Part shown: positions 17,498 through 25,851 of the stretch, piece after piece
Position numbering within the stretch: the first letter of the stretch is position 1
How the letters are laid out: each line of letters opens with the position of its first letter
Program-made: the position numbers and the translations under genes
The notes under the pieces: model-generated
What the model was told of the DNA's origin: nothing
Seen by the model: the letters and a program-made list of their open reading frames with translations, nothing else
Databases searched by the model: none
Source of the DNA: Leucobacter sp. cx-328
Lineage (GTDB): Bacteria; Actinomycetota; Actinomycetes; Actinomycetales; Microbacteriaceae
DNA length: 64,000 bases
NCBI RefSeq assembly: GCF_014530035.1
Contig: NZ_JACVMX010000003.1
Location: forward strand, 248,001-312,000
Reading direction: 5' to 3'

Positions 17498-18262
17498 GTG
17501 TCCCGCTCTAGCCAACCTCATATTGAACGCACCGCCGCGAAGGGACCGAGCGCTGCCTCGCGCACGCTTGCGGGCTTCATCTTTGCCAGCCGCTGGCTTC
17601 AGGCACCCCTGTACCTTGGTCTGATCATCGCGCAGGCCGTGTACGTTGTGCTGTTCTTCGTTGAGCTCTGGCATCTCATCGAGAACGTCATCATCACGGG
17701 TCAGATCAACGAAACAGATGTCATGCTGAGCGTGCTCGCCCTCATTGACATCGTCATGATCGCGAACCTCCTCATCATGGTCATCATTGGCGGTTACGAG
17801 ACGTTCGTCTCAAAGATCCGCGTCAATGGCCACCACGATGAGCCTGACTGGCTCTCACATGTCAATGCGAACCTCCTCAAGGTCAAGCTCGCGATCTCCA
17901 TCATCTCGATCTCGTCGATCCACCTGCTCAAGACCTTCATCGAGGTCGGTCGCATGGAAAACGGCATCGTGAAGGACAGCGCCGACCGCGTCATCTACTC
18001 CTCTGAGGGTGTCATGTGGGAGGTACTCATCCACGTCGCCTTCATTATTTCGGCACTCGCACTCGCATGGATCGACCGTATGAGTCAGCACGGCCACAAG
18101 GACGATGCGCCCGCAGCAGCAGCTCCCATCGCTCCCGTCGTCATTGCTCCGGTTGCAACTCACGGCGCGTCGAACCCGAGCGCGGATCCCGCAAGCTTCG
18201 TCACTGTTCGACTCCCCGCGGGCGCGCAGCTGCCCGAGGGTGCAGAGATCATCGAACGCTAG
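17498..18262 (+). CDS. UPF0114 (YqhA-like) integral membrane protein
   Basis: A 254-residue protein with about four membrane segments (roughly residues 35-60, 80-105, 128-148, 170-193). 'SRWLQAPLYLGLI', 'MIANLLIMVIIGGYETFVSKI' and 'LKVKLAISIISISSIHLLKTFI' match the UPF0114 family, whose function is not established. The C-terminal 55 residues are Ala/Pro-rich and likely disordered, longer than in the E. coli protein. GTG start after AAAGG. Divergent from the TerC gene. Confidence 0.85.
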   Translation: MSRSSQPHIERTAAKGPSAASRTLAGFIFASRWLQAPLYLGLIIAQAVYVVLFFVELWHLIENVIITGQINETDVMLSVLALIDIVMIANLLIMVIIGGYETFVSKIRVNGHHDEPDWLSHVNANLLKVKLAISIISISSIHLLKTFIEVGRMENGIVKDSADRVIYSSEGVMWEVLIHVAFIISALALAWIDRMSQHGHKDDAPAAAAPIAPVVIAPVATHGASNPSADPASFVTVRLPAGAQLPEGAEIIER

Positions 18263-18347
18263 GCACTCCGCCGCAAAAACACGCGGCTATGAAGTTTACG
18301 TCTGCTCACAAAACCCACTAGGCTAAAACGGTGCCCACGGGCACAAT

Positions 18348-18432
18348 GCGCGAGTGGCGGAATTGGCAGACGCGCTAGATTTAGGTTCTAGTGTCTTCGG
18401 GCGTGTGGGTTCAAGTCCCACCTTGCGCACCA
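18348..18432 (+). tRNA. tRNA-Leu (anticodon UAG)
   Basis: Acceptor GCGCGAG pairs with CTTGCGC, CCA is encoded (ends 18432), and the T-arm is GTGGG TTCAAGT CCCAC. The anticodon stem is CTAGA/TCTAG with loop TTTAGGT, anticodon TAG. A long variable arm marks a class II leucine tRNA. Reads CUA and probably other CUN codons. Confidence 0.95.
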
Positions 18433-18440
18433 CCTCATAA

Positions 18441-18478
18441 ACAAAGGGAAGTAGCTTTTCGGAGCTACTTCCCTTTGT
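18441..18478 (+). terminator. Terminator after tRNA-Leu
   Basis: A 16-bp perfect stem (18441-18456 with 18463-18478) and a TTTCGG loop; the 3' arm ends CCCTTTGT and is followed by TGTTTGT. Confidence 0.8.
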
Positions 18479-18585
18479 TGTTTGTGCCGCAAAAGTGCAC
18501 CTTAGCTGTCACGCTTTTCACCCTGCACCGAGTGTGGTCGCAAGCCGCCAACGTGTGCTCAGAGGCACGAATGCGTGAGTACACA

Positions 18586-18620
18586 ACAGCGGAGTACCGG
18601 ATACACCGATACTCCGCTGT
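18586..18620 (-). terminator. Terminator downstream of the cold-shock gene
   Basis: ACAGCGGAGTA (18586-18596) pairs with TACTCCGCTGT (18610-18620), 11 bp, 14 nt beyond the csp stop on the minus strand. Weak T-tract. Confidence 0.6.
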
Positions 18621-18634
18621 GAATCAGGTTTTAC

Positions 18635-18838
18635 TTAGATAACCTGGATGTTTGCTGCCTGCGGGCCCTTCGGACCCTGCTCTGCCTCGAACGAAACCTT
18701 CTGGTTCTCTTCAAGGCTGCGGTAGCCGCTGCTGTTGATTGCACTGAAGTGTGCGAAAAGATCAGCAGATCCGTCGTCAGGTGCGATAAAGCCGAAGCCC
18801 TTGTCGGCGTTGAACCACTTCACTGTTCCAGTTGCCAT
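18635..18838 (-). CDS. Cold-shock protein (CspA family)
   Basis: A 67-residue single OB-fold RNA/ssDNA chaperone. '[18 protein letters not shown]' with RNP1 (KGFGFI, residues 13-18) and RNP2-like LFAHF are diagnostic, and the length is exactly that of the family. Start ATG with AAGGAAA 6 nt upstream. Such proteins melt mRNA structure at low temperature or in stationary phase. Confidence 0.95.
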   Translation of the reverse strand: MATGTVKWFNADKGFGFIAPDDGSADLFAHFSAINSSGYRSLEENQKVSFEAEQGPKGPQAANIQVI

Positions 18839-18848
18839 AATTATTTCC

Positions 18849-19139
18849 TTACGTAGTGAGAAGACCGAAACGGTCAGTTGTGCCTCGACAGTGGTGCCGA
18901 GGAAATCGACTTACCTGGCGACCAGAACTGGCCGCTCCAGTGAGACGTTTAGTGACGTGAGATTCCACGAGCGCGCAAGCGCTGCTCAAGGAACTCACCT
19001 CCGCCAGCGCGCTACTGTGCGCGTCGTGGGCGGTAAAAGTAGTTCCGTCGATCGCAACATATCCAGCGAATTCGCCGCCAATGTTTGCAACATAGATGTC
19101 GCAGTCGGCCTGGAGCCAAGAAATATGTGAAAGAGCCAC
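18849..19139 (-). CDS. Hypothetical protein upstream of csp
   Basis: A 96-residue frame on the same strand as csp, ending 10 nt before it. Residues 1-70 ('[22 protein letters not shown]' and following) read like a small beta-rich protein; the last 20 residues look less natural. The start is a GTG without a Shine-Dalgarno. It may instead be part of the long 5' leader usual for csp genes. Function unknown. Confidence 0.4.
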   Translation of the reverse strand: MALSHISWLQADCDIYVANIGGEFAGYVAIDGTTFTAHDAHSSALAEVSSLSSACALVESHVTKRLTGAASSGRQVSRFPRHHCRGTTDRFGLLTT

Positions 19140-19417
19140 AGGAGTAGCAGGGGTGAAAATAAAAGACCAATCAATCTAAGCAATTGCATCCGGAAAATCG
19201 AGTTTCTAGATCACAACACTTGAGGTACTCACACCATCGCATCAAAGCTGAGGGGAGATGAATGCCGGCCTGAACGAGTTGTTCAGCAGAGACGCGACAT
19301 CACAAACTAAGAATTTACACGAAAATTCGACGCAAGGAAACCCGTCTTGCCTGCGTTTCGCGTCACCGAGTCATAGCGGAGACACTTTTTCCCATCTACC
19401 CCCGCCCTCCGACCGCA

Positions 19418-20170
19418 TCAACGCAGCGACCGCTGATACCGCCCAGGAGTCTGCCCGACCAACACGGTAAAGGCGTCGATGAACGCGCTCGGGTTCAACC
19501 ACCCGCAGGCAACAGCGGTTTCGGTGACCGAGGTTCCGGTTGTCAGCATGAGCAGCGCGTGATGCACCCGAAGCTGGGTCCGCCAGTGTACGAATCCCAT
19601 TCCGGTCTCAGCACGGAACAGTCGATTCAACGTCCGCTCACTCGCCCCGACCCTGCGTCCGAGATCTGCGAGCGTCGCGGGGTGAGAGAGGTCCGCCTGC
19701 ACCAAGCGAGTCACCGCGAGTAGCCGATCGTCCTCCGGCACCGGCAGGTGCAGTGGCTGCTCTGGGGCGGCAACCACATCGTCAATGATGACCTCGCGCA
19801 GCCGCGTGAGGGACTCGACGGTGTGGCGCCGATCCGCTCCCGTTGCCGCAAGCATGGCTTCGCGCGCGAGCGGGGTCATGACCAGTACGGCAGGGTGTGT
19901 GGGAAGCAGAGCGGCGAGCAAAGCATCAAGGAATATCACCCGCATATCTGTGTGACCGTGGGCGCGGTGCGCGTGCTCGAAGCCCCCGGGGATCCAAATG
20001 ACGCGGTTGGACGGCGCGATCCATGCCCCGTGCTGCGTGACGACTGACAGCACGCCTGTCGCGGGATAGACCAGGTGGCCTTGTACGTGGGTCTGCGTTG
20101 GCGTGCGCTCATCGTGCCCGAGCAACAGGCTGAGCTCGGGATCAAATGCATCGTGGCGTGTTTCAGTCAT
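19418..20170 (-). CDS. AraC-family regulator (NimR-like)
   Basis: A 250-residue regulator with an N-terminal cupin-like domain ('HVQGHLVYPATGVLSVVTQHGAWIAPSNRVIWIPGGFEH', given in part) and a C-terminal double HTH (about residues 150-250, 'LADLGRRVGASERTLNRLFRAETGMGF...AVACGWLNPSAFIDAF'). The first part matches the NimR/YeaM type, which controls an adjacent divergent drug exporter. The same layout is seen here with the MFS gene at 20283, so local regulation is likely. Confidence 0.85.
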   Translation of the reverse strand: MTETRHDAFDPELSLLLGHDERTPTQTHVQGHLVYPATGVLSVVTQHGAWIAPSNRVIWIPGGFEHAHRAHGHTDMRVIFLDALLAALLPTHPAVLVMTPLAREAMLAATGADRRHTVESLTRLREVIIDDVVAAPEQPLHLPVPEDDRLLAVTRLVQADLSHPATLADLGRRVGASERTLNRLFRAETGMGFVHWRTQLRVHHALLMLTTGTSVTETAVACGWLNPSAFIDAFTVLVGQTPGRYQRSLR

Positions 20171-20282
20171 TACTCGTCAGTTTATTGGTGGTACGCCAAT
20201 GAAGCCAGGAGGTTCACTGGGTCATAGAGTCACCGGGCAGGTCCGCTTGGGGGCTGTCTCGTTTCCCGGAAAGAGCATCAGA

Positions 20283-21629
20283 GTGAACCTCGCCTCCCCC
20301 AGCACACCACGCACCGCACCAGTGCCGACCGTGCCCGCACTGCACAACACGACCGCAGCGTCGGCAGCGTCGGCAGCGTCGGCAGCGTCGGCAACCCAGC
20401 CTGCCCGTTCTCGCTGGAGCCTCGTGCTGCTCGCAGCGGGACTCATGCTGATCGCCCTCAACATGCGTCCAGGCATCGCGGCGATTGGCCCGGTGCTGCT
20501 GGAGATCCGCACCGATCTCGGTCTGTCAGCTGAGGTCGCCAGTTTCCTTACGACGATCCCGGTCTTCTCGTTCGGCGTCTTCGCCTTCTTCACCCCTGTG
20601 CTCGTGCGCAAGCTCGGCACGCACCGCTTACTCGGTCTCACGATGCTCGTGTTGGCTGCGGGAATCGCCCTGCGTCTCGCACCGTCAATGCTTTGGATCT
20701 TCGCCGGTACCGTCTGCATCGGCGCCGCAATTGCCATCACGAACGTCGTGATGCCTGCCGCAATCAAGCAGGATTTCGCTTCTCGTTCTGCCCTCATGAT
20801 GGGCTTCTACTCCACGGCAATGTTCGTCGGTGCCTCTGCCGCTTCTGGCCTCACCGCTCCCCTGGCAGTTGCTGCCGGCGGTTGGCGCCCCGCTGTCGGC
20901 GTCTGGGCGCTGCCTGCATTGGCGGCGTTCCTGCTGTTCCTTCCCCAGATGCTTCGTCCACGCGAGGTGGGCGCGGATCCGGCAGCCCGCACCACCGACA
21001 CCACACCATCGAATTCAGCGTCACACGCGACCCCACGGCTCCGAGATCTCTTCAGGGATCGAGTCGCGATCGCCATCACCATCCTTATGGGCACGCAGAG
21101 TCTCTCGTACTACGTGAGCCTCACCTGGTTCCCTGCGCTCCTGCAGGATTTCGGTGTGGACAAGAACACCGCCGGTCTCCTGATCGCGTTCACTGCCCTC
21201 CCCGGCCTCGTTGCGTCACTGTTCACGCCGATGATCGCTCAGCGTGTCCGCCCCACGTGGGTCCCGTTCGTGGTGGCGGCGCTCCTGCCGGCTTCCGCAT
21301 ACCTCGGACTCGCATTCTCGCCGTTGCACGGCACCTACCTCTGGATGACGCTGCTCGGCCTCGGCCAGGGCGCTGCGATCGGTTTGGCACTCACCTACAT
21401 CGTGTGGCGCTCACCCGATGTGCAGACCACGGCGCTCGTGTCGACGATGTCACAGGGCTTCGGGTATCTCCTGGCTGGCCTCGGCCCAATTCTCTTCGGC
21501 GCGCTGCACTCTGTCACGGGTTCGTGGAATGCTCCACTCTGGCTACTGGGCGGGATCCTCGTGCTGCAGGTCGTTGCTGGCATCGCAGTGAGTCGTCCCC
21601 GCATGGTGCTGGCTGGGCCGGTCGCGTAG
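20283..21629 (+). CDS. MFS exporter of the CynX/NimT type
   Basis: A 448-residue, roughly 12-helix transporter. 'LIALNMRPGIAAIGPVLLEI' in helix 1 and 'GLGQGAAIGLALTYIVWRSPD' are typical of the CynX/NimT (YeaN) group, which exports small anions or nitroimidazoles. I chose GTG 20283 with GGAAAGAG upstream; the frame is open further but without homology. The N-terminal tail contains a four-fold Ala-Ser-Ala repeat encoded by a perfect 9-bp tandem repeat. Divergent from a NimR-like regulator. Confidence 0.82.
   Translation: MNLASPSTPRTAPVPTVPALHNTTAASAASAASAASATQPARSRWSLVLLAAGLMLIALNMRPGIAAIGPVLLEIRTDLGLSAEVASFLTTIPVFSFGVFAFFTPVLVRKLGTHRLLGLTMLVLAAGIALRLAPSMLWIFAGTVCIGAAIAITNVVMPAAIKQDFASRSALMMGFYSTAMFVGASAASGLTAPLAVAAGGWRPAVGVWALPALAAFLLFLPQMLRPREVGADPAARTTDTTPSNSASHATPRLRDLFRDRVAIAITILMGTQSLSYYVSLTWFPALLQDFGVDKNTAGLLIAFTALPGLVASLFTPMIAQRVRPTWVPFVVAALLPASAYLGLAFSPLHGTYLWMTLLGLGQGAAIGLALTYIVWRSPDVQTTALVSTMSQGFGYLLAGLGPILFGALHSVTGSWNAPLWLLGGILVLQVVAGIAVSRPRMVLAGPVA
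20355..20390 (+). repeat. 9-bp tandem repeat inside the MFS gene
   Basis: Four perfect copies of GCAGCGTCG, encoding repeated Ala-Ala-Ser in the cytoplasmic N-terminal tail. Copy-number change would keep the frame. Confidence 0.9.
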
Positions 21630-21657
21630 GACGCGGATCGCACAGCAGCACGCCCTA

Positions 21658-23445
21658 TCAGCAGGTCGGGGCGAATTCGGCGCCGGTGAACCGATCCGCC
21701 GTCCACGCGATGAGGTCGCCTGGCAGCGCAGAGTCGTCACCAACGACCCCCATGTGGTCGAGGCCCGGATACGTTCGATATTCGATGGCCTGTCCCGCTG
21801 CGCAGCGATCCGCCACGAACTGCGCCTGCACCGCGGGAAGCACGAGCGTGTCTCCCCCGCCCTGGCCGATGAATACGGGTGCGTCAATGAGCTTGGTCGG
21901 AGTGTTCTCCGCAGCGCGCTCGAGCAGCGGACCGTGCACCGGGTCGCCACGCCACACGGTGCCGTCTGCGAGCAAAGCGGTCGCGATGGAAGCGAGCGTT
22001 CCTGGGTCGGTGAGGCAGCGCTGAGCGTATTCATCGACGAGGATCCGCGCCCCGGGTCGCACGTATGCTCCGAGCGTGACATCGTCGTAGGTGTCTGCGT
22101 ATGCGGTGATCATGAATGCACCAAAGACGCTTCCGACCCGGGTTTGGGTGAGGCCGGAAAGCAGCGCGGGGAGGTCGCTCGCTGGCGCAAGTGCCGCGAC
22201 GCCGACGATATCGAGCTCAGGTGCGTAGCGTGACGCGACTCCGCCAGCCCAAAGAGCAGCGTGGCCACCCTGCGAGTGGCCCCAGATTGCGGTCTGGGTG
22301 CCGAGGTCTGCGGCCTCAAGCTGCTGCGCCGCGCGGACTGCGTCCAGGACGTTGCGTCCCGCTGGTTCACCCACGAGGTATCCGTGGGTGCCCTGCGTGC
22401 CGAGCCCTGCATAGTCAGTTGCGACAATGCCCCATCCTGTGGCAAGCATAGCGTCTGCGTTGAGCAGCGCACCGGCTTCGAACGGATGCGAAAGCAATGA
22501 GGGTGCGCACCCAGTCGCAGCTCCGGTCGTGCCGTGCGCCCACGCGATTACGGGCGCGTCTCGCACCCCAGACGGTGCCGCCACGATCGCAGACGCAACG
22601 GTTGCGGTACCGTCAGCGCTGGTCGTCGAATACAAGATGCGCCAGCCAGCGCTGCCTGCGGGAATGTCGGTCTCGAACGGCTCTGATCTGATCAGGGTGC
22701 CTGGCTCCGCGGGAATCTGCGTTGGGGCAGCATAGAAAGCACTAGGGGTCGGTGTCCCGGACAGCTTGGTACTCACCCAGAGTGAGCCGAACGCGAGAGC
22801 GCACACCAGACCAGCGGCGATCGGGCGACCCCATCGGCGCATCCGTTCCCGCTGCGCGTTCCGGCCCTTGCCATCCTCGCGCATGTGCTGTCTACGGAGC
22901 GTCCGCACCGCAGTGCCGATGTTCTCGAGGCCGAACAGCATGAGCTGCACACCAAACACTGCGGCGAGCGCGAACACCGAAAGGTCGGGCCAGGCGAACG
23001 CAACGATACCGAAGGCAATCCACGCGATGGCAAAGCACAGGTCTGCGATCCACCCCTCCTGTCGCGCAAGAACTGCCTGTACGAGCTTGACCGCACCGCT
23101 GATCACGAGCGCGGCAGCGAGGATCAGGGTGAGCAATGCAATGGTGAGCGCAGGGACAAGGAGCACTGCCGCTGCGGCAATGCACCACGCGGCCCGGGCG
23201 AACACCGAGAGGACGCGTGTTGCGGACTTTCTCGTGAGCGAGCCAGGGAGGAACGCGTTGAGCAGCATGCCGCACGCGAAGAGGATGACGAGTACCTGGA
23301 GTGAGGCAAACGGGGTAACCGCGAGTATCACGCCACCGGTGAGGGACACGCAGCCGAGCAGAAGTCGAAATTGCGCTGTTTGTGCCCAACGCCAGTTCTG
23401 GCGGTCAATGACTCGTCGGTATGCGGCACTGAACACTGAGGTCAT
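21658..23445 (-). CDS. Membrane-domain/secretory-lipase fusion (alpha/beta hydrolase)
   Basis: A 595-residue protein in two parts. Residues 1-185 hold about six membrane helices resembling HdeD/DUF308 proteins. A further helix (about 208-228) leads to an alpha/beta hydrolase of the secretory lipase (LIP) family, with nucleophile Ser391 in GHSQGG, 'GQGGGDTLVLP' (likely Asp) and 'YPGLDHMGV' (likely His). The catalytic part is predicted to lie outside the membrane. 'AWAHGTTG' supplies the oxyanion hole. Substrate unknown; lipids or esters are likely. Start ATG 23445, divergent from a GTPase gene. Confidence 0.75.
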   Translation of the reverse strand: MTSVFSAAYRRVIDRQNWRWAQTAQFRLLLGCVSLTGGVILAVTPFASLQVLVILFACGMLLNAFLPGSLTRKSATRVLSVFARAAWCIAAAAVLLVPALTIALLTLILAAALVISGAVKLVQAVLARQEGWIADLCFAIAWIAFGIVAFAWPDLSVFALAAVFGVQLMLFGLENIGTAVRTLRRQHMREDGKGRNAQRERMRRWGRPIAAGLVCALAFGSLWVSTKLSGTPTPSAFYAAPTQIPAEPGTLIRSEPFETDIPAGSAGWRILYSTTSADGTATVASAIVAAPSGVRDAPVIAWAHGTTGAATGCAPSLLSHPFEAGALLNADAMLATGWGIVATDYAGLGTQGTHGYLVGEPAGRNVLDAVRAAQQLEAADLGTQTAIWGHSQGGHAALWAGGVASRYAPELDIVGVAALAPASDLPALLSGLTQTRVGSVFGAFMITAYADTYDDVTLGAYVRPGARILVDEYAQRCLTDPGTLASIATALLADGTVWRGDPVHGPLLERAAENTPTKLIDAPVFIGQGGGDTLVLPAVQAQFVADRCAAGQAIEYRTYPGLDHMGVVGDDSALPGDLIAWTADRFTGAEFAPTC

Positions 23446-23539
23446 AATTTCTCAGCTTACGCGCGCCTCAGCCTCGGGCGATGCATAGTAGTAGATGTAT
23501 CGTTCTCCGAAAGTGTCTGAGTGAAGAAGGAGCCATCTC

Positions 23540-24775
23540 ATGCCTCACGAAGAAGAGTCCAATCAGACTTCGTTACCCGCTTCGTCTCCGGTGGATAAGG
23601 CTCCTATCTCGAAGGCACCTCAGACCGACGCAACGAAGCGAGGCGCGTCTCCGCTTGACCCGAGCGCGTTCATCGAGTCTCGCAGCACTGCGCAGGCGGA
23701 GTTTGGGCGCTTCAATCTCGCGGTGGTTGGCGGGACAGGCGTTGGCAAGTCATCGCTCGTGAACGCGGTCTTTGGTCGGAATCTCGCGAAGACGGGGGCC
23801 GGTCTTCCGGTCACACGGGGCGTGAAGTACTACCAGGACGATTCACTGGGTATCTGGGACATCGAGGGCTTCGAGATTGGCTCGTCGGTGTCACCGCGCG
23901 AACAGCTGCGGCAGCACCTTGCGGAGATCGCGAAGCATCCTGCCGATACCCAGATCGCGGTGGTCTGGTACTGCGTGAAAGCCAATGACGCCCGTCTCAC
24001 ACCAGCAGATATTGAAATGATCCGCGAGCTCGATGCGAGTGGCCTGCCGGTCATGCTGGTACTCACCAAGGTGGACTGGGACCGCAACCCAATTACCGGC
24101 GTACGACGACCGGTGAAGGCGCTCTCTGAGTTCATGGATTGGCTGGAGCGTCCCGAGGACAACGGCACGCCCATTGACATCCCATACCAGCGAGTCATGC
24201 CGACCTCGACCATGGACCGTGACGGAAAGGGGTCGGGTCACGGACTCGGTGAACTTGTCGAAGAAACCCTGGCGCTTTCGCCAGAACGCGTCAAGGATTC
24301 CTTTCGCGTCGCCCAACGACTCAACCTCCCGTGGAAACGGGAGATGGCGCGCACCGCGACCAAGGCTGCCGTGGCCGCCGCTGGCGCAGCTGCCGCAGTC
24401 CCTCTCCCGCTTGCAGACGCCGTGGTCCTCGCGCCGATCCAACTCGGACTAATGGGGCGGATCGCTGCCATCTACGATCTTGATCTCACGACGATGATGT
24501 CAGCTGCCGGCCTCGCGCAGGTGGGCGTACAGTTTGCGGGGCGCGCACTCGCGAGCAGCTTCTTAAAACTCATCCCCGGCGCGGGCAGCGTACTCAACGC
24601 CGGAGTCGCTTCGGCGTTGACCGCAGCGACCGGTGAGGGCTGGACGCGGCTCTGCGAACAGATCCACACCGGCAAGCTCGACATCACCAAAGTGGAGAGC
24701 TCTTGGGGAGCCTACGCGCCGAGCTACCTCGAGGTGGTCCGCGGCATCGTCACGCAACGCGGATCAAAGCGATGA
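23540..24775 (+). CDS. Era/YfjP-like GTPase with hydrophobic C-terminus
   Basis: A 411-residue protein. After a 55-residue disordered tail comes a G domain with G1 GGTGVGKSS (residues 64-72), a G3-like DIEG and G4 TKVD (about 176-179). The C-terminal half has Ala/Leu-rich amphipathic or membrane-associating helices (about 275-360), as in DUF697-type GTPases. The ATG has AAGGAG upstream. Its stop overlaps the serine-hydrolase start (ATGA). Role unknown; related proteins act in membrane or cell-envelope stress. Confidence 0.75.
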   Translation: MPHEEESNQTSLPASSPVDKAPISKAPQTDATKRGASPLDPSAFIESRSTAQAEFGRFNLAVVGGTGVGKSSLVNAVFGRNLAKTGAGLPVTRGVKYYQDDSLGIWDIEGFEIGSSVSPREQLRQHLAEIAKHPADTQIAVVWYCVKANDARLTPADIEMIRELDASGLPVMLVLTKVDWDRNPITGVRRPVKALSEFMDWLERPEDNGTPIDIPYQRVMPTSTMDRDGKGSGHGLGELVEETLALSPERVKDSFRVAQRLNLPWKREMARTATKAAVAAAGAAAAVPLPLADAVVLAPIQLGLMGRIAAIYDLDLTTMMSAAGLAQVGVQFAGRALASSFLKLIPGAGSVLNAGVASALTAATGEGWTRLCEQIHTGKLDITKVESSWGAYAPSYLEVVRGIVTQRGSKR

Positions 24776-25830
24776 CCTTGGCACGCTCGACAGACACGCT
24801 CGATGGCCTGCTGCAGCGCGTGGTCTCCCCCGGCATCGGTTGCGGGGCAGTGTTGCTCACAGCCGTGGATGGCACAGTCGTCAGCGACCATGCGCTGGGC
24901 ACGACCCGCCAGTACGACAGCGTTGACGTTCCAACCACTGTGCCTGGCAAGCCGGTCACTCGTGACACCGCCTTTGACCTCGCTTCGCTCACCAAGCCGC
25001 TCGTAGCGGCAACCCTGCTCACCGAGCTCGCGGAGCGCGGCTACGGACCGGAGCTGCCCGTCGCTGAGGTGCTCTCCGAGTTCCGCACGCCAGAAGCACA
25101 ATCGCTTACCGTCGGTCACCTCCTCACCCACACTTTTGGGTTCACCCCAACGTGGCCAGACCGTTCTCCCGATCCGGGAGGTCGTCGTTTTCGCGCAGCC
25201 GCACAGCCGAGCCGTGTACCCATGCCGCAACACGAGTATTCCTGCCTGAACTTCATCTGGGCCGGATACCTCGCCGAAGCGCTCGCCGAAGCACCGCTTC
25301 CTGAGCTTGTCAGGCGCCGAGTGCTTGATCCGCTCGGAATGCGCGGCACCGGGTACTTGCCTGCCCGCGAGCACTGGTCGAGCATCGCAGCGACAGAGTT
25401 CCAGCCGGCCCGGGGCATGGTGCAGGGACAGGTGCACGATGAGACAGCGTTCGCGCTCGGCGGTGCTGTGGGCAACGCAGGAATCTTCGGCACCGCGCCA
25501 GACATCATGCGGTTCGCGGAGACCGTGCGTACGGGCACTGGGCTGACTCCCCAGGTTCACACTTGGCTTACCGAGCCAGTGCAGTTGCCAGCCGGAGCGC
25601 CCTACGAGCACACCTATGGTCTCCGCAGAGCAGAGCCATGGTGTGCTGCGACCCCACGCACCGCAGTGAGCCACACTGGCTTCACCGGCACGGCATTTCT
25701 CACTGAGCCTGGCGGCTCCTTCTCACTCGTCCTGTTTACGAACCGCGTACACCCCACCAGAACGCAGACAGCACTGCCGACCATGCGCGCAAGTATTGTT
25801 GCGGCGGCGGTCAGCAGCGCTGGGTTGTAG
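24772..25830 (+). CDS. Beta-lactamase-fold serine hydrolase (S12-like)
   Basis: A 352-residue protein without a signal peptide. Nucleophile motif SLTK (Ser72-Lys75) in 'FDLASLTKPLVAATLL', 'GHLLTHTFG' and the third motif HTG in 'AVSHTGFTGTAF' are typical of class C/esterase-like S12 proteins. The second motif, normally Tyr-x-Asn, reads YSC ('HEYSCLNF'), so the usual Asn is replaced. Translationally coupled to the upstream GTPase. It might be an esterase, an amidase or a peptidase. Convergent with dadA. Confidence 0.78.
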   Translation: MTLARSTDTLDGLLQRVVSPGIGCGAVLLTAVDGTVVSDHALGTTRQYDSVDVPTTVPGKPVTRDTAFDLASLTKPLVAATLLTELAERGYGPELPVAEVLSEFRTPEAQSLTVGHLLTHTFGFTPTWPDRSPDPGGRRFRAAAQPSRVPMPQHEYSCLNFIWAGYLAEALAEAPLPELVRRRVLDPLGMRGTGYLPAREHWSSIAATEFQPARGMVQGQVHDETAFALGGAVGNAGIFGTAPDIMRFAETVRTGTGLTPQVHTWLTEPVQLPAGAPYEHTYGLRRAEPWCAATPRTAVSHTGFTGTAFLTEPGGSFSLVLFTNRVHPTRTQTALPTMRASIVAAAVSSAGL

Positions 25831-25851
25831 GTGAGGCGCGGGCGCGGATCC

